Shown in pieces: positions 1 to 9,377 of a stretch of 64,000 bases of DNA. The stretch is from assembly GCA_019510435.1 (NCBI GenBank), contig JAEKKJ010000016.1, positions 310,001-374,000 on the forward strand, written 5' to 3'. The notes beneath the pieces were generated by a model that worked only from the letters and a program-made list of their open reading frames with translations, had not been told where the DNA came from and made no database searches. A program made the translations under genes and the position numbers. Within the stretch, counting starts at the first letter, position 1, and each line of letters opens with the position of its first letter. This stretch comes from Caulobacterales bacterium. Its GTDB lineage: Bacteria; Pseudomonadota; Alphaproteobacteria; Caulobacterales; Caulobacteraceae.

Positions 1-494
1 GTATCGAGCGAGGGGTTCTGGACGGCGACAACCCGACCCTGGCCGACACCCTCTCCATGCAGGGCCAGATCCTGCAGGGCGAAGGCAAGCTGGCCGACGC
101 CGAGCGGTCGCTGCGCGAGGCCATCTCGATCTACCGCAAGGCGTTCAACAACCGCCCGCACTACCTGATCGGGATCGCGGACGTGTACCTCGGCCTTATC
201 CAGTCCGACCGGGGCGACACCAACGGCGCGCTGGAGACGCTGGCCGACGCCAAGCGCAACTACGACGCCAGCTACGGCAAGCTGCACCCGAACCACGGCG
301 ACCTGCTGGTCAACCGCGCCCAGGTGCTGGCCAAGGCGGGCCGCATGGCCGAGGCCCAGGCCGACTGCGCGGCGGGGATCCAGATCCTGCGCCAGACGCT
401 GGGCGCCGACGCCAGCTTCACCAAGTCGTCGGCCGCCACCTGCGAGGCCCTCTCCGCCAAGCCGCGGAAGGCGGGGTCCGCCGCGGCGCCGTAG
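1..494 (+). CDS. TPR-repeat protein, C-terminal fragment (5' end outside window)
   Basis: The reading frame is open from base 3 at the left edge and stops at 492-494, so only the last ~163 residues are visible. The visible part starts IERGVLDGDNPTLADTLS and has repeated helical pairs of the form GKLADAERSLREAISIYRKA, with NHGDLLVNRAQVLAKAGR later. This is the spacing of tetratricopeptide repeats of the long (Kinesin-light-chain/TPR_12) type, which act as protein-interaction scaffolds. The tail is Ala/Lys/Pro rich. The N-terminal domains, for example a kinase or CHAT module, cannot be judged. It converges on the cyclase gene at 500-2236, with 5 nt between the stops. Confidence 0.75.
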   Translation, partial: IERGVLDGDNPTLADTLSMQGQILQGEGKLADAERSLREAISIYRKAFNNRPHYLIGIADVYLGLIQSDRGDTNGALETLADAKRNYDASYGKLHPNHGDLLVNRAQVLAKAGRMAEAQADCAAGIQILRQTLGADASFTKSSAATCEALSAKPRKAGSAAAP

Positions 495-499
495 TCGGC

Positions 500-2236
500 C
501 TATTCGCCCGTAGCGCGCTTCAGGCGATAGAGCGGATAGACGCCGTATCCCTTGGCCAGGGCCGTCCGGCCCACATAGCTGCACAGGAAGCGCGGGCCGC
601 CTTCCATCTCCAGCACCGCGGCGAACGGCTCCGTGACATAGACACTGCCGCCGGGGGTGACCGGCTCGATCCGCGCCGTCCGCGACACCTCGGTGCCGTA
701 GTAGGTGGGGCGGCCGGTCAGGGGGTCGCGGGCCGAATAGGTCGCGCCATAGTGCAGGGCGATGCGCATGGCGGTGCCGTCCGGCACGCCCAGGGCCTGG
801 CAATTGACCTTGCTGAACTGGTCGGAGAGATCCAGCGCCGCGGCGGCGGCGGCGGCGGCGCTGTCGAACACCACATAGAGCGCATCGCCCCAGGTGCTGC
901 CGTGGCGGATGACGTCCGCGTAGCGCTCCAGCGTCACGGCGGCGCGGCCCATGACCTCTTCCCAGAAGATCGGCAGCACCCGCTCGTCCAGGGTGGTGAA
1001 GCCGGGGAAGTCGGTGAACATCAGGCCGTAGGTGCCGCGGGCCACGGTGGAGCTGGCGGGCGGCGGCGGCATCTTGGGCCGGGTGAACGGCGGGCCCTTC
1101 ACCACCACCGAGCGCCCGCCCGTCGCGCCCCAGGCGACGATGTCCGTGCCGCTGAGCGTGCCCTGGCCCCTCTCCTCCACGATGGCCAGCTGGATGGCCT
1201 CGCCGTTGAGGTGCCGGGCCCGCAGCCGGGCCATGCCCATGGTGACCTTCGACCCGTAGGCGAACTGCCCCATCTCGCCCACGTAGCTCATGTTGCTGGC
1301 CACGGTGACCGAGGCGGCGTGGCTGCGGCAGAAGGCGTAGCGCCGGAGCCATTCGTCGCCGCCGGGCGCCACCGACTGCTCCAGGAAGTCGGCCTCGGCG
1401 AAGGGCAGCACCACGTGCACCTCCGCCCCGGCGGCGATCAGCTGCTCGGCGATGAGGATGTCACTGCCGGCCGCCAGCGCGCCGTAGGCGAAGCCGATCT
1501 GCTCGTCGGCGATCGCCGCGCGCACCGCCTCCGCCAGCGGCGCCTCCACCTGCGGGTCGGCCACGAAGATATTGCCGCAGAACATCGCCACGCGCGGCGG
1601 CCGGATGGGCTCCAGCAGCGCTTCGATCTCGGCGCTGGCGCCGATGGCCGATATCAGGCGCTGGAATTGCAGGTAGGTGGTCGAGCGCGCGCCCACGTCG
1701 GCGTCCGGGGCGCAGATGGCCTGGTCCAGCGCCGTCCTGGCCCCAGCCAGGTCGCCCAGGATCATCCGCCCCTCGGCCAGGGTGGCGTGGGAGAAGTAGT
1801 CCTCTCGCCCCTCCGCCGCGACGGCGTGGGTCGCGGCCCGGGCCAGGCGCGCGGCCAGCCGCGGCCGGGCGGCCATCTGCGCCAGGGCGGCGGCGTTGAT
1901 CGCCGGATAGCTGGAGCGGGTGCGGCGGAACACCGAGGCGTAGAGGCGGCAGGCCTCGCTCAGCTTCCCCCGGTCGAGCGTCCCGGCGGAGAAGGCCTGG
2001 TCCTTCAGCAGGCGCGCCTTCAGCGACAGGGCGTCCACATCGCCAGTGGCCTCCAGCCCGTACTCGCCGTAGAGCCGCAGCGCCCGGGCGGTATCCCCCA
2101 GTCGCGCCAAGGTCAGCACCTCGAGATACTTCAGGTCGGGGGTTGGCGGCGTGTGCGCCCGGGCCCCGTCGTAAGCGGCCAGCAGGTCGCCCCGCGCAAG
2201 CGCGGCCCGTACGGAGTTGGCGCTGTCGTCCGGCAT
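500..2236 (-). CDS. TPR / SLOG-like / class III nucleotide cyclase protein
   Basis: 578 residues from the ATG at 2234-2236. The open frame continues upstream to 2644, but that part is low-complexity Pro/Arg sequence overlapping a terminator and is not coding-like. Residues 1-210 are Ala/Leu-rich helical repeats resembling the TRAFs-binding/TPR domain. Residues 215-345 form an alpha/beta domain with AYGALAAGSDILIAEQL and VHVVLPF followed by W..RY, which I read as a SLOG-like nucleotide-sensing Rossmann fold. Residues 400-575 are a class III adenylate/guanylate cyclase domain, with metal Asp409 in MFTDFPGFT, Asp451 in GSTWGDALYVVF and Arg522 in VSRTARIE. The usual base-contacting Lys of K-T-x-G-D is Ser here, and the transition-state Asn of V-N-x-A-A-R is Ser519-like, so the nucleotide specificity is uncertain. 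No signal peptide or membrane segment is seen, so it is probably cytosolic. It is divergent from the regulator at 2820. Confidence 0.8.
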   Translation of the reverse strand: MPDDSANSVRAALARGDLLAAYDGARAHTPPTPDLKYLEVLTLARLGDTARALRLYGEYGLEATGDVDALSLKARLLKDQAFSAGTLDRGKLSEACRLYASVFRRTRSSYPAINAAALAQMAARPRLAARLARAATHAVAAEGREDYFSHATLAEGRMILGDLAGARTALDQAICAPDADVGARSTTYLQFQRLISAIGASAEIEALLEPIRPPRVAMFCGNIFVADPQVEAPLAEAVRAAIADEQIGFAYGALAAGSDILIAEQLIAAGAEVHVVLPFAEADFLEQSVAPGGDEWLRRYAFCRSHAASVTVASNMSYVGEMGQFAYGSKVTMGMARLRARHLNGEAIQLAIVEERGQGTLSGTDIVAWGATGGRSVVVKGPPFTRPKMPPPPASSTVARGTYGLMFTDFPGFTTLDERVLPIFWEEVMGRAAVTLERYADVIRHGSTWGDALYVVFDSAAAAAAAALDLSDQFSKVNCQALGVPDGTAMRIALHYGATYSARDPLTGRPTYYGTEVSRTARIEPVTPGGSVYVTEPFAAVLEMEGGPRFLCSYVGRTALAKGYGVYPLYRLKRATGE

Positions 2237-2365
2237 GAGCACGCCACCTTGCCGAGGCGCGCCAACGCAGCGCGTCCGGCCCCTCCGCCTACGGGGTAGC
2301 CGACCCGGCCGTCCGCGCGCAAGCATCCTGAGTGGGCGCGGGTGGACGGCGCAGGACCAGAGCCC

Positions 2366-2401
2366 AAAAAACAGCCCCCGATCTGGCCAAGATCGGGGGC
2401 T
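2366..2401 (-). terminator. Rho-independent terminator, minus strand
   Basis: Perfect 11-bp stem AGCCCCCGATC (2373-2383) / GATCGGGGGCT (2391-2401) with a 7-nt loop. Read on the minus strand it is followed by GTTTTTTGG, a U tract. It lies 130 bases upstream of the cyclase start, so it either ends a separate short transcript made from 2.4-2.6 kb or acts as an attenuator in the cyclase leader. Confidence 0.75.
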
Positions 2402-2605
2402 GAAAACAGCCTGCGGTCCTAGGGTCCCGCAGACCTCGCCGGGAAAAAGCAAGCGCGATGACAGCCCCCCCGGGCCGCCACCATCTTGCCCGCGCCGAAC
2501 GAGCGGAGCCCGCACGAAGCAAGCCCGGGAGGAGTTCCAATCGCCGTTGCGGCGCTCGGCGGCCGTCGTTCCCGCCGCACACAGCTGCGGCGGAGGCGAT
2601 GACCT
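2366..2605 (-). ncRNA. Candidate structured non-coding RNA or leader RNA
   Basis: Minus-strand segment ending at the terminator above. It contains a hairpin CCGCCGCA/TGCGGCGG at about 2571-2592, a second GC hairpin near 2490-2530, a hairpin CTGCGG/CCGCAG around 2410-2433, and a possible long-range pairing GTCCC/GGGAC closing the whole. It shows no tmRNA, RNase P, SRP or tRNA signature motifs. A 6S-like architecture was considered, but the sequence does not let me assert it. The 5' end is a guess. Confidence 0.35.
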
Positions 2606-2819
2606 CTGAGACGGGGACGTGGGCGGGGTGTCGGGTCTGCCCATGCCCCCGAAGCGAACGGAACCCGAGGGTGAGAAGACCAGCCGGGCCGGGGGAGCAA
2701 CAGGGTGTCCACCCGATCTTTCCCCGAGCGGAAGCCGATCTTTCTGGCCGGTTCAGCGCTGGCGACCCCCGCCGGTTGTGCTAGAGGCTGACTCCTCCTT
2801 TTTGGAATCGTTGGCTTCT

Positions 2820-4403
2820 ATGCAGCTGGCCCATCAGGCCGCCTTCTCGCTGGGAGCGCTCGAGGTCCGGCCGCCCACCCGCGAAGTGGTGACGCCGACC
2901 GGCCGCGAAGTGCTCCAGCCACGGGTCATGCAGGTGCTGGTCGCCCTGGCCAACGCCGGCGGCGCTGTGGTCAGTCGCGACGACCTGATCGCCTCCTGCT
3001 GGAACGGGCGCGTGGTGGGCGAGGACGCCATCACCCTGGTGATGATGAAGCTGCGCAAGCTGGCCACACGCAGTGGTGGCGCTTTCGCAGTAGAAACCAT
3101 ACCGCGAGTAGGCTACCGGCTAGCCATGCCCTCGGAAACGCGCGCGCCCGAGCCCAAGCCCGCCGCCAAGGCGCGACCGCGCATCGTCGTCCTGGAGTTC
3201 ACCCATCCGCCGGGCGACGAGGACCAGGCCTGGTTCGCCGAGGCCCTGGCCGACGAGCTCACGGCGGGCCTGTCGAAGTCGCCGCTGCTGGCGGTGACGC
3301 CGCGCCAGGCCCTGCTCCACTCCGAAGTGGCCGGCCATCCCGCCGGCGCCATCTGCGCGCGCCTGGGCGTGGACTATGTGATCGACGGCAAGGTCCGCAG
3401 CCTGGGCGGGACCGTGCGGGTCTCGGTGGACCTGATCCAGGGTGTGGACGAGACCAGCGCCTGGTCGGCCCGCTACGACCGGCCGATGTCGGACCTGTTC
3501 TCGATGCTGGACGAGATCACCAGCTCGATTATCGGCGCCGTCGAGCCGGCCGTGCTCGAGCGCGAGGAGGTCCAGGCCCTGCGCATGCCGCAGGTGAGCC
3601 TGGAGTTCTGGCGGCTGTTCGTGCGCGGCCGCCGCCACTTCTGGCGCTCGACGTCCGAGGACGTCCGCCAGGCCGAGGCCCTGCTGGAACAGGCCCTGGC
3701 GCTGGAGCCCGACGACGTCTCGGCGCTGTCGATCCTGGCGCACTGCAAGCTGTTCGACGTCTGGGTGGGCGCCTCGGACGATCCGCGCTCGGCCATCGGC
3801 GAGGCCTACCGGATCGCCCTGCGCGCCGTGGCCGCCGGGGGCTCGGACGCCTTCGCCCACTACACCCTCGGCGTGGTGCTCTCGATGATGGGCCGCCTGG
3901 CCGAGGCCAAGGCCGAGCAGCGCCGCGCGCTGGAGCTCAACCCCTACCTGGCCGCCGCGTCCGGCGAGCTGGGCCGCCTGCTGGCCTTCGACGGCCAGCC
4001 GGACGAGGCCATCGCCCACTCCGAGCGCGCCATCGCCGCCAGCCCCAACGATCCGCACAGCTGGCTGTGGTTCCGCTCCAAGGCGGTCGCCCGGTTCGCC
4101 GCCGGCGACTACGAGCAGGCGGCGCGCGATGCGGCCGACGCCTGCGCCCGCGGGCCCGAGCGCTTCCCCCTGCAGTACCTGCTGGCCGCCTGCTATGCGG
4201 CGGCCGACCAGATGGACCTGGCGCGGCGGGCCCTGGAGGACGGCGAACGGCTCGCCCGCGCGCGCGCCGGCGCCAAGCCCCGGGGCGCCAACACCACCCC
4301 CTACTCCCTCGCGGCCCTGCGCACCGGTCACCCGTTCTCGAATTCGGAGAACCTCGATCGGCTCGTTAAGGCTCTGCAAAAGTCTGGCTGGCAAGGTGTC
4401 TAG
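2820..4403 (+). CDS. Winged-helix (OmpR/CadC-type) TPR transcriptional regulator
   Basis: 527 residues from the ATG at 2820. A GTG at 2778 in the same frame is an alternative start, and the frame is open further upstream but not coding-like. Residues ~8-102 are a Trans_reg_C winged helix (LGALEVRPPTREV, VVSRDDLIASCW, IPRVGYRL). Residues ~118-245 form a TolB/FlgO-like alpha/beta region (ARPRIVVLEF). Residues ~265-520 are TPR repeats (AEALLEQALALEPDDVSALS; AEAKAEQRRALELNP). CadC-like regulators often have a membrane segment between DNA-binding and sensor parts; none is obvious here, so it should be cytosolic. It is probably cotranscribed with the FAD oxidoreductase 48 nt downstream and may control it. 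Confidence 0.85.
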   Translation: MQLAHQAAFSLGALEVRPPTREVVTPTGREVLQPRVMQVLVALANAGGAVVSRDDLIASCWNGRVVGEDAITLVMMKLRKLATRSGGAFAVETIPRVGYRLAMPSETRAPEPKPAAKARPRIVVLEFTHPPGDEDQAWFAEALADELTAGLSKSPLLAVTPRQALLHSEVAGHPAGAICARLGVDYVIDGKVRSLGGTVRVSVDLIQGVDETSAWSARYDRPMSDLFSMLDEITSSIIGAVEPAVLEREEVQALRMPQVSLEFWRLFVRGRRHFWRSTSEDVRQAEALLEQALALEPDDVSALSILAHCKLFDVWVGASDDPRSAIGEAYRIALRAVAAGGSDAFAHYTLGVVLSMMGRLAEAKAEQRRALELNPYLAAASGELGRLLAFDGQPDEAIAHSERAIAASPNDPHSWLWFRSKAVARFAAGDYEQAARDAADACARGPERFPLQYLLAACYAAADQMDLARRALEDGERLARARAGAKPRGANTTPYSLAALRTGHPFSNSENLDRLVKALQKSGWQGV

Positions 4404-4451
4404 GTAAAACCTTGGGTTGGGGCCGCGACGGATCGTCGCGGAATAGGGACA

Positions 4452-6671
4452 ATGACCAGCACGACCGGGCCACAGAAGGTGGCCATCCTGGGCGGCGGCA
4501 TGGGCGCGCTGACCACGGCCTTCTACCTGACCAGCCAGCCGGACTGGCGCGAGCGCTACCAGGTCACCGTCTACCAGCTGGGCTGGCGGCTCGGCGGCAA
4601 ATGCGCCTCCTCCCGCGGTCCGAACGACCGGATCGAGGAACACGGCATCCACGGCTTCATGGGCAGCTATTTCAACGCCCTGCCGCTGATGTCCGACGTC
4701 TACGCCGAGCTCGGCCGCACGCCGGACCAGCCGCTAGCCACCTTCGAGGAGGCCTTCCTCGGCTCCGGCTTCACCATGCTGTGGGAGTGGCAGCACAACA
4801 AGCTGGCCCCCTGGCCCACCCGCGCGCCGGCCAATTCGACGCCCAATACCGACGGCTCGTCCTACCACGGCGTGCCCACCGCGATCCGGGCGATCCTCAG
4901 CGAGATCGAGGGCATGCTGGGCTCGGCGCCCGGCGTGCCGAAGCTGGCGTCCGACTGCCTGAACGCCCTGCTCGACAAGGCCAAGCAACAGCTGGAGATC
5001 CCGCTCTCGGAGGGCGCGAACCATCCGCTGGTCGGCGAGATCAAGACCGCCCGCAGCCTGATCTCCGGCCTGGTGAAGACGGTCGACGTGCTGGCGCCGT
5101 CCATCGCCGCCCACGCCACGGACCTACGCCGCGCGCTGATCACCCTCGACTTCTACGCCGCCCTGATCATCGGCGCCCTCAGCGACAATGTGCAGGTCGA
5201 GGGCTACGACCGCCTCGACCCGGAGAACTGGAGCGACTGGCTGAAGCGCCACGGCTGCCACGACGCGACCCTGAAGTCGCCGGTGGTCATGACCACGGTC
5301 AATATCTGCTACCAGAGCCCCAACGGCGACACGAGCCGCGCCGCGCGCATGGGCGCCGGCTGCTACCTCAACTGGACGCTCCGCGCCTGCGCCTACATGG
5401 GCGAGCTCCTGTGGAGCTTCGCCTCCGGCACCGGCGAGACCGTGGTGGCGCCGGTCTATGAGGTGCTGAAGCGCCGCGGCGTGAAGTTCGAGTTCTTCCA
5501 CAAGGTCGAGGCCCTGCGCATCGATCCCAAGGACGGCAACCGCATCGGCGCCATCGAGATGACGCTGCAGGCGACGCTCAAGGACCCCGAGCGCGGCTAC
5601 CAGCCGCTGATCGACGTCAAGGGCCTGCCCTCCTGGCCGAAATATCCGCTCTACGACCAGCTGAACGAGGGCGAGTACCTCAAGGCCACCGGCATCGACC
5701 TGGAGTCCTACTGGAACGGCTGGCCTGACGCGGCCCATCCGCACCTGAAGACGGCCCGCACGCTGCGCGCCGGCGTCGACTTCGATGAGGTGGTGTTCGC
5801 CATCTCGCTCGGCGCCGTGCCGTACCTCTGCGAGGACCTGGTCCATGAGCGGCCGGAGTGGCGCGAGATGGTCGCCAACATCCCGACCCTGCAGACCCAG
5901 GCCATGCAGATCTGGCTCTCCAAGGACGCGGTGGAGATGGGCTGGGCGTGGCCGCTGAACCCGGAGAAGAACGAGCTGGCGCTCTCCGGCACCTATTTCT
6001 GTCCGCCGAACGGCAACGCCAACTTCCCCGACCTGCTGAAGTGGGAAAGCTGGCCCAAGGAGAACAACCCCAAGGCGCTCTGGTACTTCTGCGGCCTGAT
6101 GCCCAGCTACGAGCCGCCGCCGCCGTTCAGCGACACGGACTATCCGCGCCGCCAGTCCGAGCGGGTGAAGACCCAGTGCCTGCAGTACCTGTCGGCCACC
6201 ATCGGCACGATGCTGCCCAAGGCCACCGTGCAGGCCAACAACCTGGCCGGCGACCCCATGGGCCTCGACTACGACCTCCTGGTCGACAGCCGCGAGACCG
6301 GGCCGGGCGCGCTGACCGCCCAGGGCGTGCAGCGCTTCGACAGCCAGTTCTGGCGCGCCAACATCGACCCCACGGAACTGTACGTCTCCTCGCCGCCCGG
6401 CAGCGTCGACTTCCGCCTGGAGGCCTGGGGCTCGGGCTTTTCCAACCTCACCCTGGCCGGCGACTGGATCTACACCGGGCTCAACGTGGGCAGCTTCGAA
6501 GGCGCCACCATGAGCGGCAAGCTTGCCTCCTACGCCCTGACCGGTTCGCCGGCGCTGGACACCATCATCGGCTATCCGACCACGCCGCGGCCCGACCTCT
6601 CGGGCCGCACCCACGTCCCGCCGCCGCATGACGCCGCGCCGGCGCCGCGGCGCCTCAAGCTCGTGAGCTGA
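4452..6671 (+). CDS. Large FAD-dependent amine-oxidase/desaturase-like oxidoreductase
   Basis: 739 residues, preceded by AGGGACA as a ribosome site. The N-terminal dinucleotide-binding motif VAILGGGMGALTTA (residues 10-23) is followed by QLGWRLGGKCA. The C-terminal FAD motif LAGDWIYTGLNVGSFEGATMSGK-type (residues ~675-697) is the flavin-clamping segment of the phytoene desaturase / hydroxysqualene dehydroxylase / amine oxidase superfamily. It is longer than CrtI or HpnE (~420-500 aa) because of an inserted helical region around residues 120-290. No signal peptide. The substrate is unknown; a terpenoid or amine is plausible from the superfamily only. It is the second gene of the operon with the winged-helix TPR regulator and is followed by a strong terminator. 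Confidence 0.75.
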   Translation: MTSTTGPQKVAILGGGMGALTTAFYLTSQPDWRERYQVTVYQLGWRLGGKCASSRGPNDRIEEHGIHGFMGSYFNALPLMSDVYAELGRTPDQPLATFEEAFLGSGFTMLWEWQHNKLAPWPTRAPANSTPNTDGSSYHGVPTAIRAILSEIEGMLGSAPGVPKLASDCLNALLDKAKQQLEIPLSEGANHPLVGEIKTARSLISGLVKTVDVLAPSIAAHATDLRRALITLDFYAALIIGALSDNVQVEGYDRLDPENWSDWLKRHGCHDATLKSPVVMTTVNICYQSPNGDTSRAARMGAGCYLNWTLRACAYMGELLWSFASGTGETVVAPVYEVLKRRGVKFEFFHKVEALRIDPKDGNRIGAIEMTLQATLKDPERGYQPLIDVKGLPSWPKYPLYDQLNEGEYLKATGIDLESYWNGWPDAAHPHLKTARTLRAGVDFDEVVFAISLGAVPYLCEDLVHERPEWREMVANIPTLQTQAMQIWLSKDAVEMGWAWPLNPEKNELALSGTYFCPPNGNANFPDLLKWESWPKENNPKALWYFCGLMPSYEPPPPFSDTDYPRRQSERVKTQCLQYLSATIGTMLPKATVQANNLAGDPMGLDYDLLVDSRETGPGALTAQGVQRFDSQFWRANIDPTELYVSSPPGSVDFRLEAWGSGFSNLTLAGDWIYTGLNVGSFEGATMSGKLASYALTGSPALDTIIGYPTTPRPDLSGRTHVPPPHDAAPAPRRLKLVS

Positions 6672-6679
6672 CAGCTCCT

Positions 6680-6726
6680 CCGCCGCTCGTCCAACGCCTC
6701 CGGACGAGCGGCGGCCTTTTCTTTCT
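6680..6726 (+). terminator. Rho-independent terminator of the FAD oxidoreductase operon
   Basis: 13-bp stem CCGCCGCTCGTCC (6680-6692) / GGACGAGCGGCGG (6702-6714) with a 9-nt loop, followed by CCTTTTCTTTCT. It starts 8 bases after the stop codon. Confidence 0.85.
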
Positions 6727-6784
6727 GAAGGTCCCGGTGCGCCCGCTGAAAAAAAGCGCGCGCCGCAGGCGCTGTCCTTTTCGA

Positions 6785-6865
6785 CCACGAACCACACGAA
6801 CACGTCCAGCCTGCCCGGCCACCGGATCGGCCCGCACCTGTTCGTGTGGTTCGTGTGGTTCGTGG
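6785..6865. repeat. Inverted/tandem repeat of the TTCGTGTGG unit
   Basis: The left arm CCACGAACCACACGAACA (6785-6802) is the reverse complement of sequence in the right arm, which begins TGTTCGTGTGG (6839 on) and holds tandem TTCGTGTGG units at 6841-6849 and 6850-6858 plus a partial third copy ending at 6865. The arms are separated by 36 bases. It sits between convergent genes with no coding potential and looks like a dispersed intergenic palindromic element. Confidence 0.6.
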
Positions 6866-6947
6866 AAAATCTTCCCGAGCTGCCGCTCCGCTGCGCCTCC
6901 CGGGGGCCCCGGCCGGCCAGGTCACCGGTCCGACCCGCCGGTCGTCG

Positions 6948-7778
6948 CTAGAGCGCCTCGGCCTCGTCCTTCTTGCGGCCGCGGCCGTCGTCGGCGTCCT
7001 TCGGCAGGAAGGTGAGGATGTTGGCGGCCCAGACCTCGGCGTCCTGGCGGGTGAGCTTCTGGCCCGCCTGGGCGGCCTTGGCGAGGTAGCGGTAGAACTC
7101 GGAGGCCGCCAGGGTCAGCTTGAAGTCGGTGGCCAGGGACTGGATGCTGTTGGCCTGGGCGACCATGGCGCGCATGGCCTGGTCCGGATCGGTGTCCGCG
7201 GCGGCCACGGCCGCGCGGATGATCTTCAGGCACTGGTTGATCTTCTGCTGGTACGGCGTCTCGCTGCCGTCGGTCTTGCGCTTCAGCGGACCGGCGTAGT
7301 CGCCGGAGTTGAAGCGGCGGCGGTCGGGGCCGATGTAGGCCATGCCCTCGACCCAGTCGCGGTCGCGCAGGGTGACGGCCTCCAGCCGGCGCAGCAGGTC
7401 CTTGGTGCTGTAGGGCTTGCGCAGGAACTCGTGCACCCCCGCGTCGCGCGCGGCCAGGATGGCCGCGGCGGTGGCGTAGCCGGTCACCGCGATCACCGGG
7501 GCCTTGCGGCACATCCAGGTGGAGCGCCGCAGCTGCTTGGTGAACTTCAGCCCGTCCATCGCGCCGTCGGCCAGCTCCACCACGATCAGCTGCGGATCGC
7601 AGGTCTCGGCCAGCTTCAGGGCGCGCTCCATGGTGGGCGCGACCCACACGTGGCTGCGGGCGATATCGCGCAGCAGCTCGGAAAGCAGCCGCGCGCTGGC
7701 GGGTTGCGGATCGGCGATCAGCACCCGCTTCAGCTTGGGCGCCATCCGCTCCATCAATCGCCTGTCGCCGTCGAACAC
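6948..7778 (-). CDS. Orphan receiver-domain protein with Glu at the phosphoacceptor site
   Basis: 276 residues. Residues 17-138 are a CheY-like receiver: RVLIADPQP (Asp23), LIVVELADGAMDGLKF, AVTGYAT (Thr99) and FLRKPYSTKDL (Lys121). The residue aligned with the phosphorylated Asp is Glu69 (VVEL where DL is usual), and only one of the two N-terminal metal-binding acids is present. Such proteins usually cannot be phosphorylated conventionally and may be locked in an active-like state. A linker with YIGPDRRRF follows, then a C-terminal helical region (residues ~175-262) of unknown function; no DNA-binding or enzymatic domain is recognised. No kinase gene lies next to it. Confidence 0.8.
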   Translation of the reverse strand: MFDGDRRLMERMAPKLKRVLIADPQPASARLLSELLRDIARSHVWVAPTMERALKLAETCDPQLIVVELADGAMDGLKFTKQLRRSTWMCRKAPVIAVTGYATAAAILAARDAGVHEFLRKPYSTKDLLRRLEAVTLRDRDWVEGMAYIGPDRRRFNSGDYAGPLKRKTDGSETPYQQKINQCLKIIRAAVAAADTDPDQAMRAMVAQANSIQSLATDFKLTLAASEFYRYLAKAAQAGQKLTRQDAEVWAANILTFLPKDADDGRGRKKDEAEAL

Positions 7779-7895
7779 GGTTCCTATCTCCAGCGTTTCC
7801 CGCAGGTTATGGACGCCGGGGGGTAAAGAACGCCTTTCCGCGCAGCGAGGCGGATGCGCGCACCCAAGGTACGCCCTTGCGGAACCCTGCCCGGC

Positions 7896-9182
<1,287 letters not shown>

Positions 9183-9377
9183 GGGTACGATCTCCCCACC
9201 TGCCCAGGCGACCTCCCGGCCCTTCGACAGGTGCTCGGCGGGGAGGCTGAGATCGATTGTGGCGCAGGCCCCACGGTCGGGGCGACGGCGCGGCGGTCGT
9301 TTAGACGAGTGCGAAGCGGACCACAAGCGGCGATCTGGGCCTCGCCAGCCGCCGCCCGGTCGCGCTATCCAGCGGCC

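Larger units (their letters stand above)
2237..2819. other. 583-bp divergent intergenic region
   Basis: No convincing protein gene. Open frames here are Pro/Arg/Ser-rich shadows. The region holds a strong minus-strand terminator (2366-2401) and, upstream of it on the same strand, about 200 bases with several GC stem-loops that may be a non-coding RNA or a long attenuated leader of the cyclase gene. The rightmost ~180 bases must carry the promoter of the winged-helix regulator at 2820. Confidence 0.6.

Noticed and set aside
2366..2605. Assignment of the candidate RNA to RNase P, tmRNA, SRP or 6S RNA
   Set aside because: None of the diagnostic core motifs of the first three could be found, and the fit to 6S is only architectural.
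2237..2644. N-terminal extension of the cyclase protein
   Set aside because: Pro/Arg/Ser-rich, crosses a terminator, not related to any domain; start placed at 2236.
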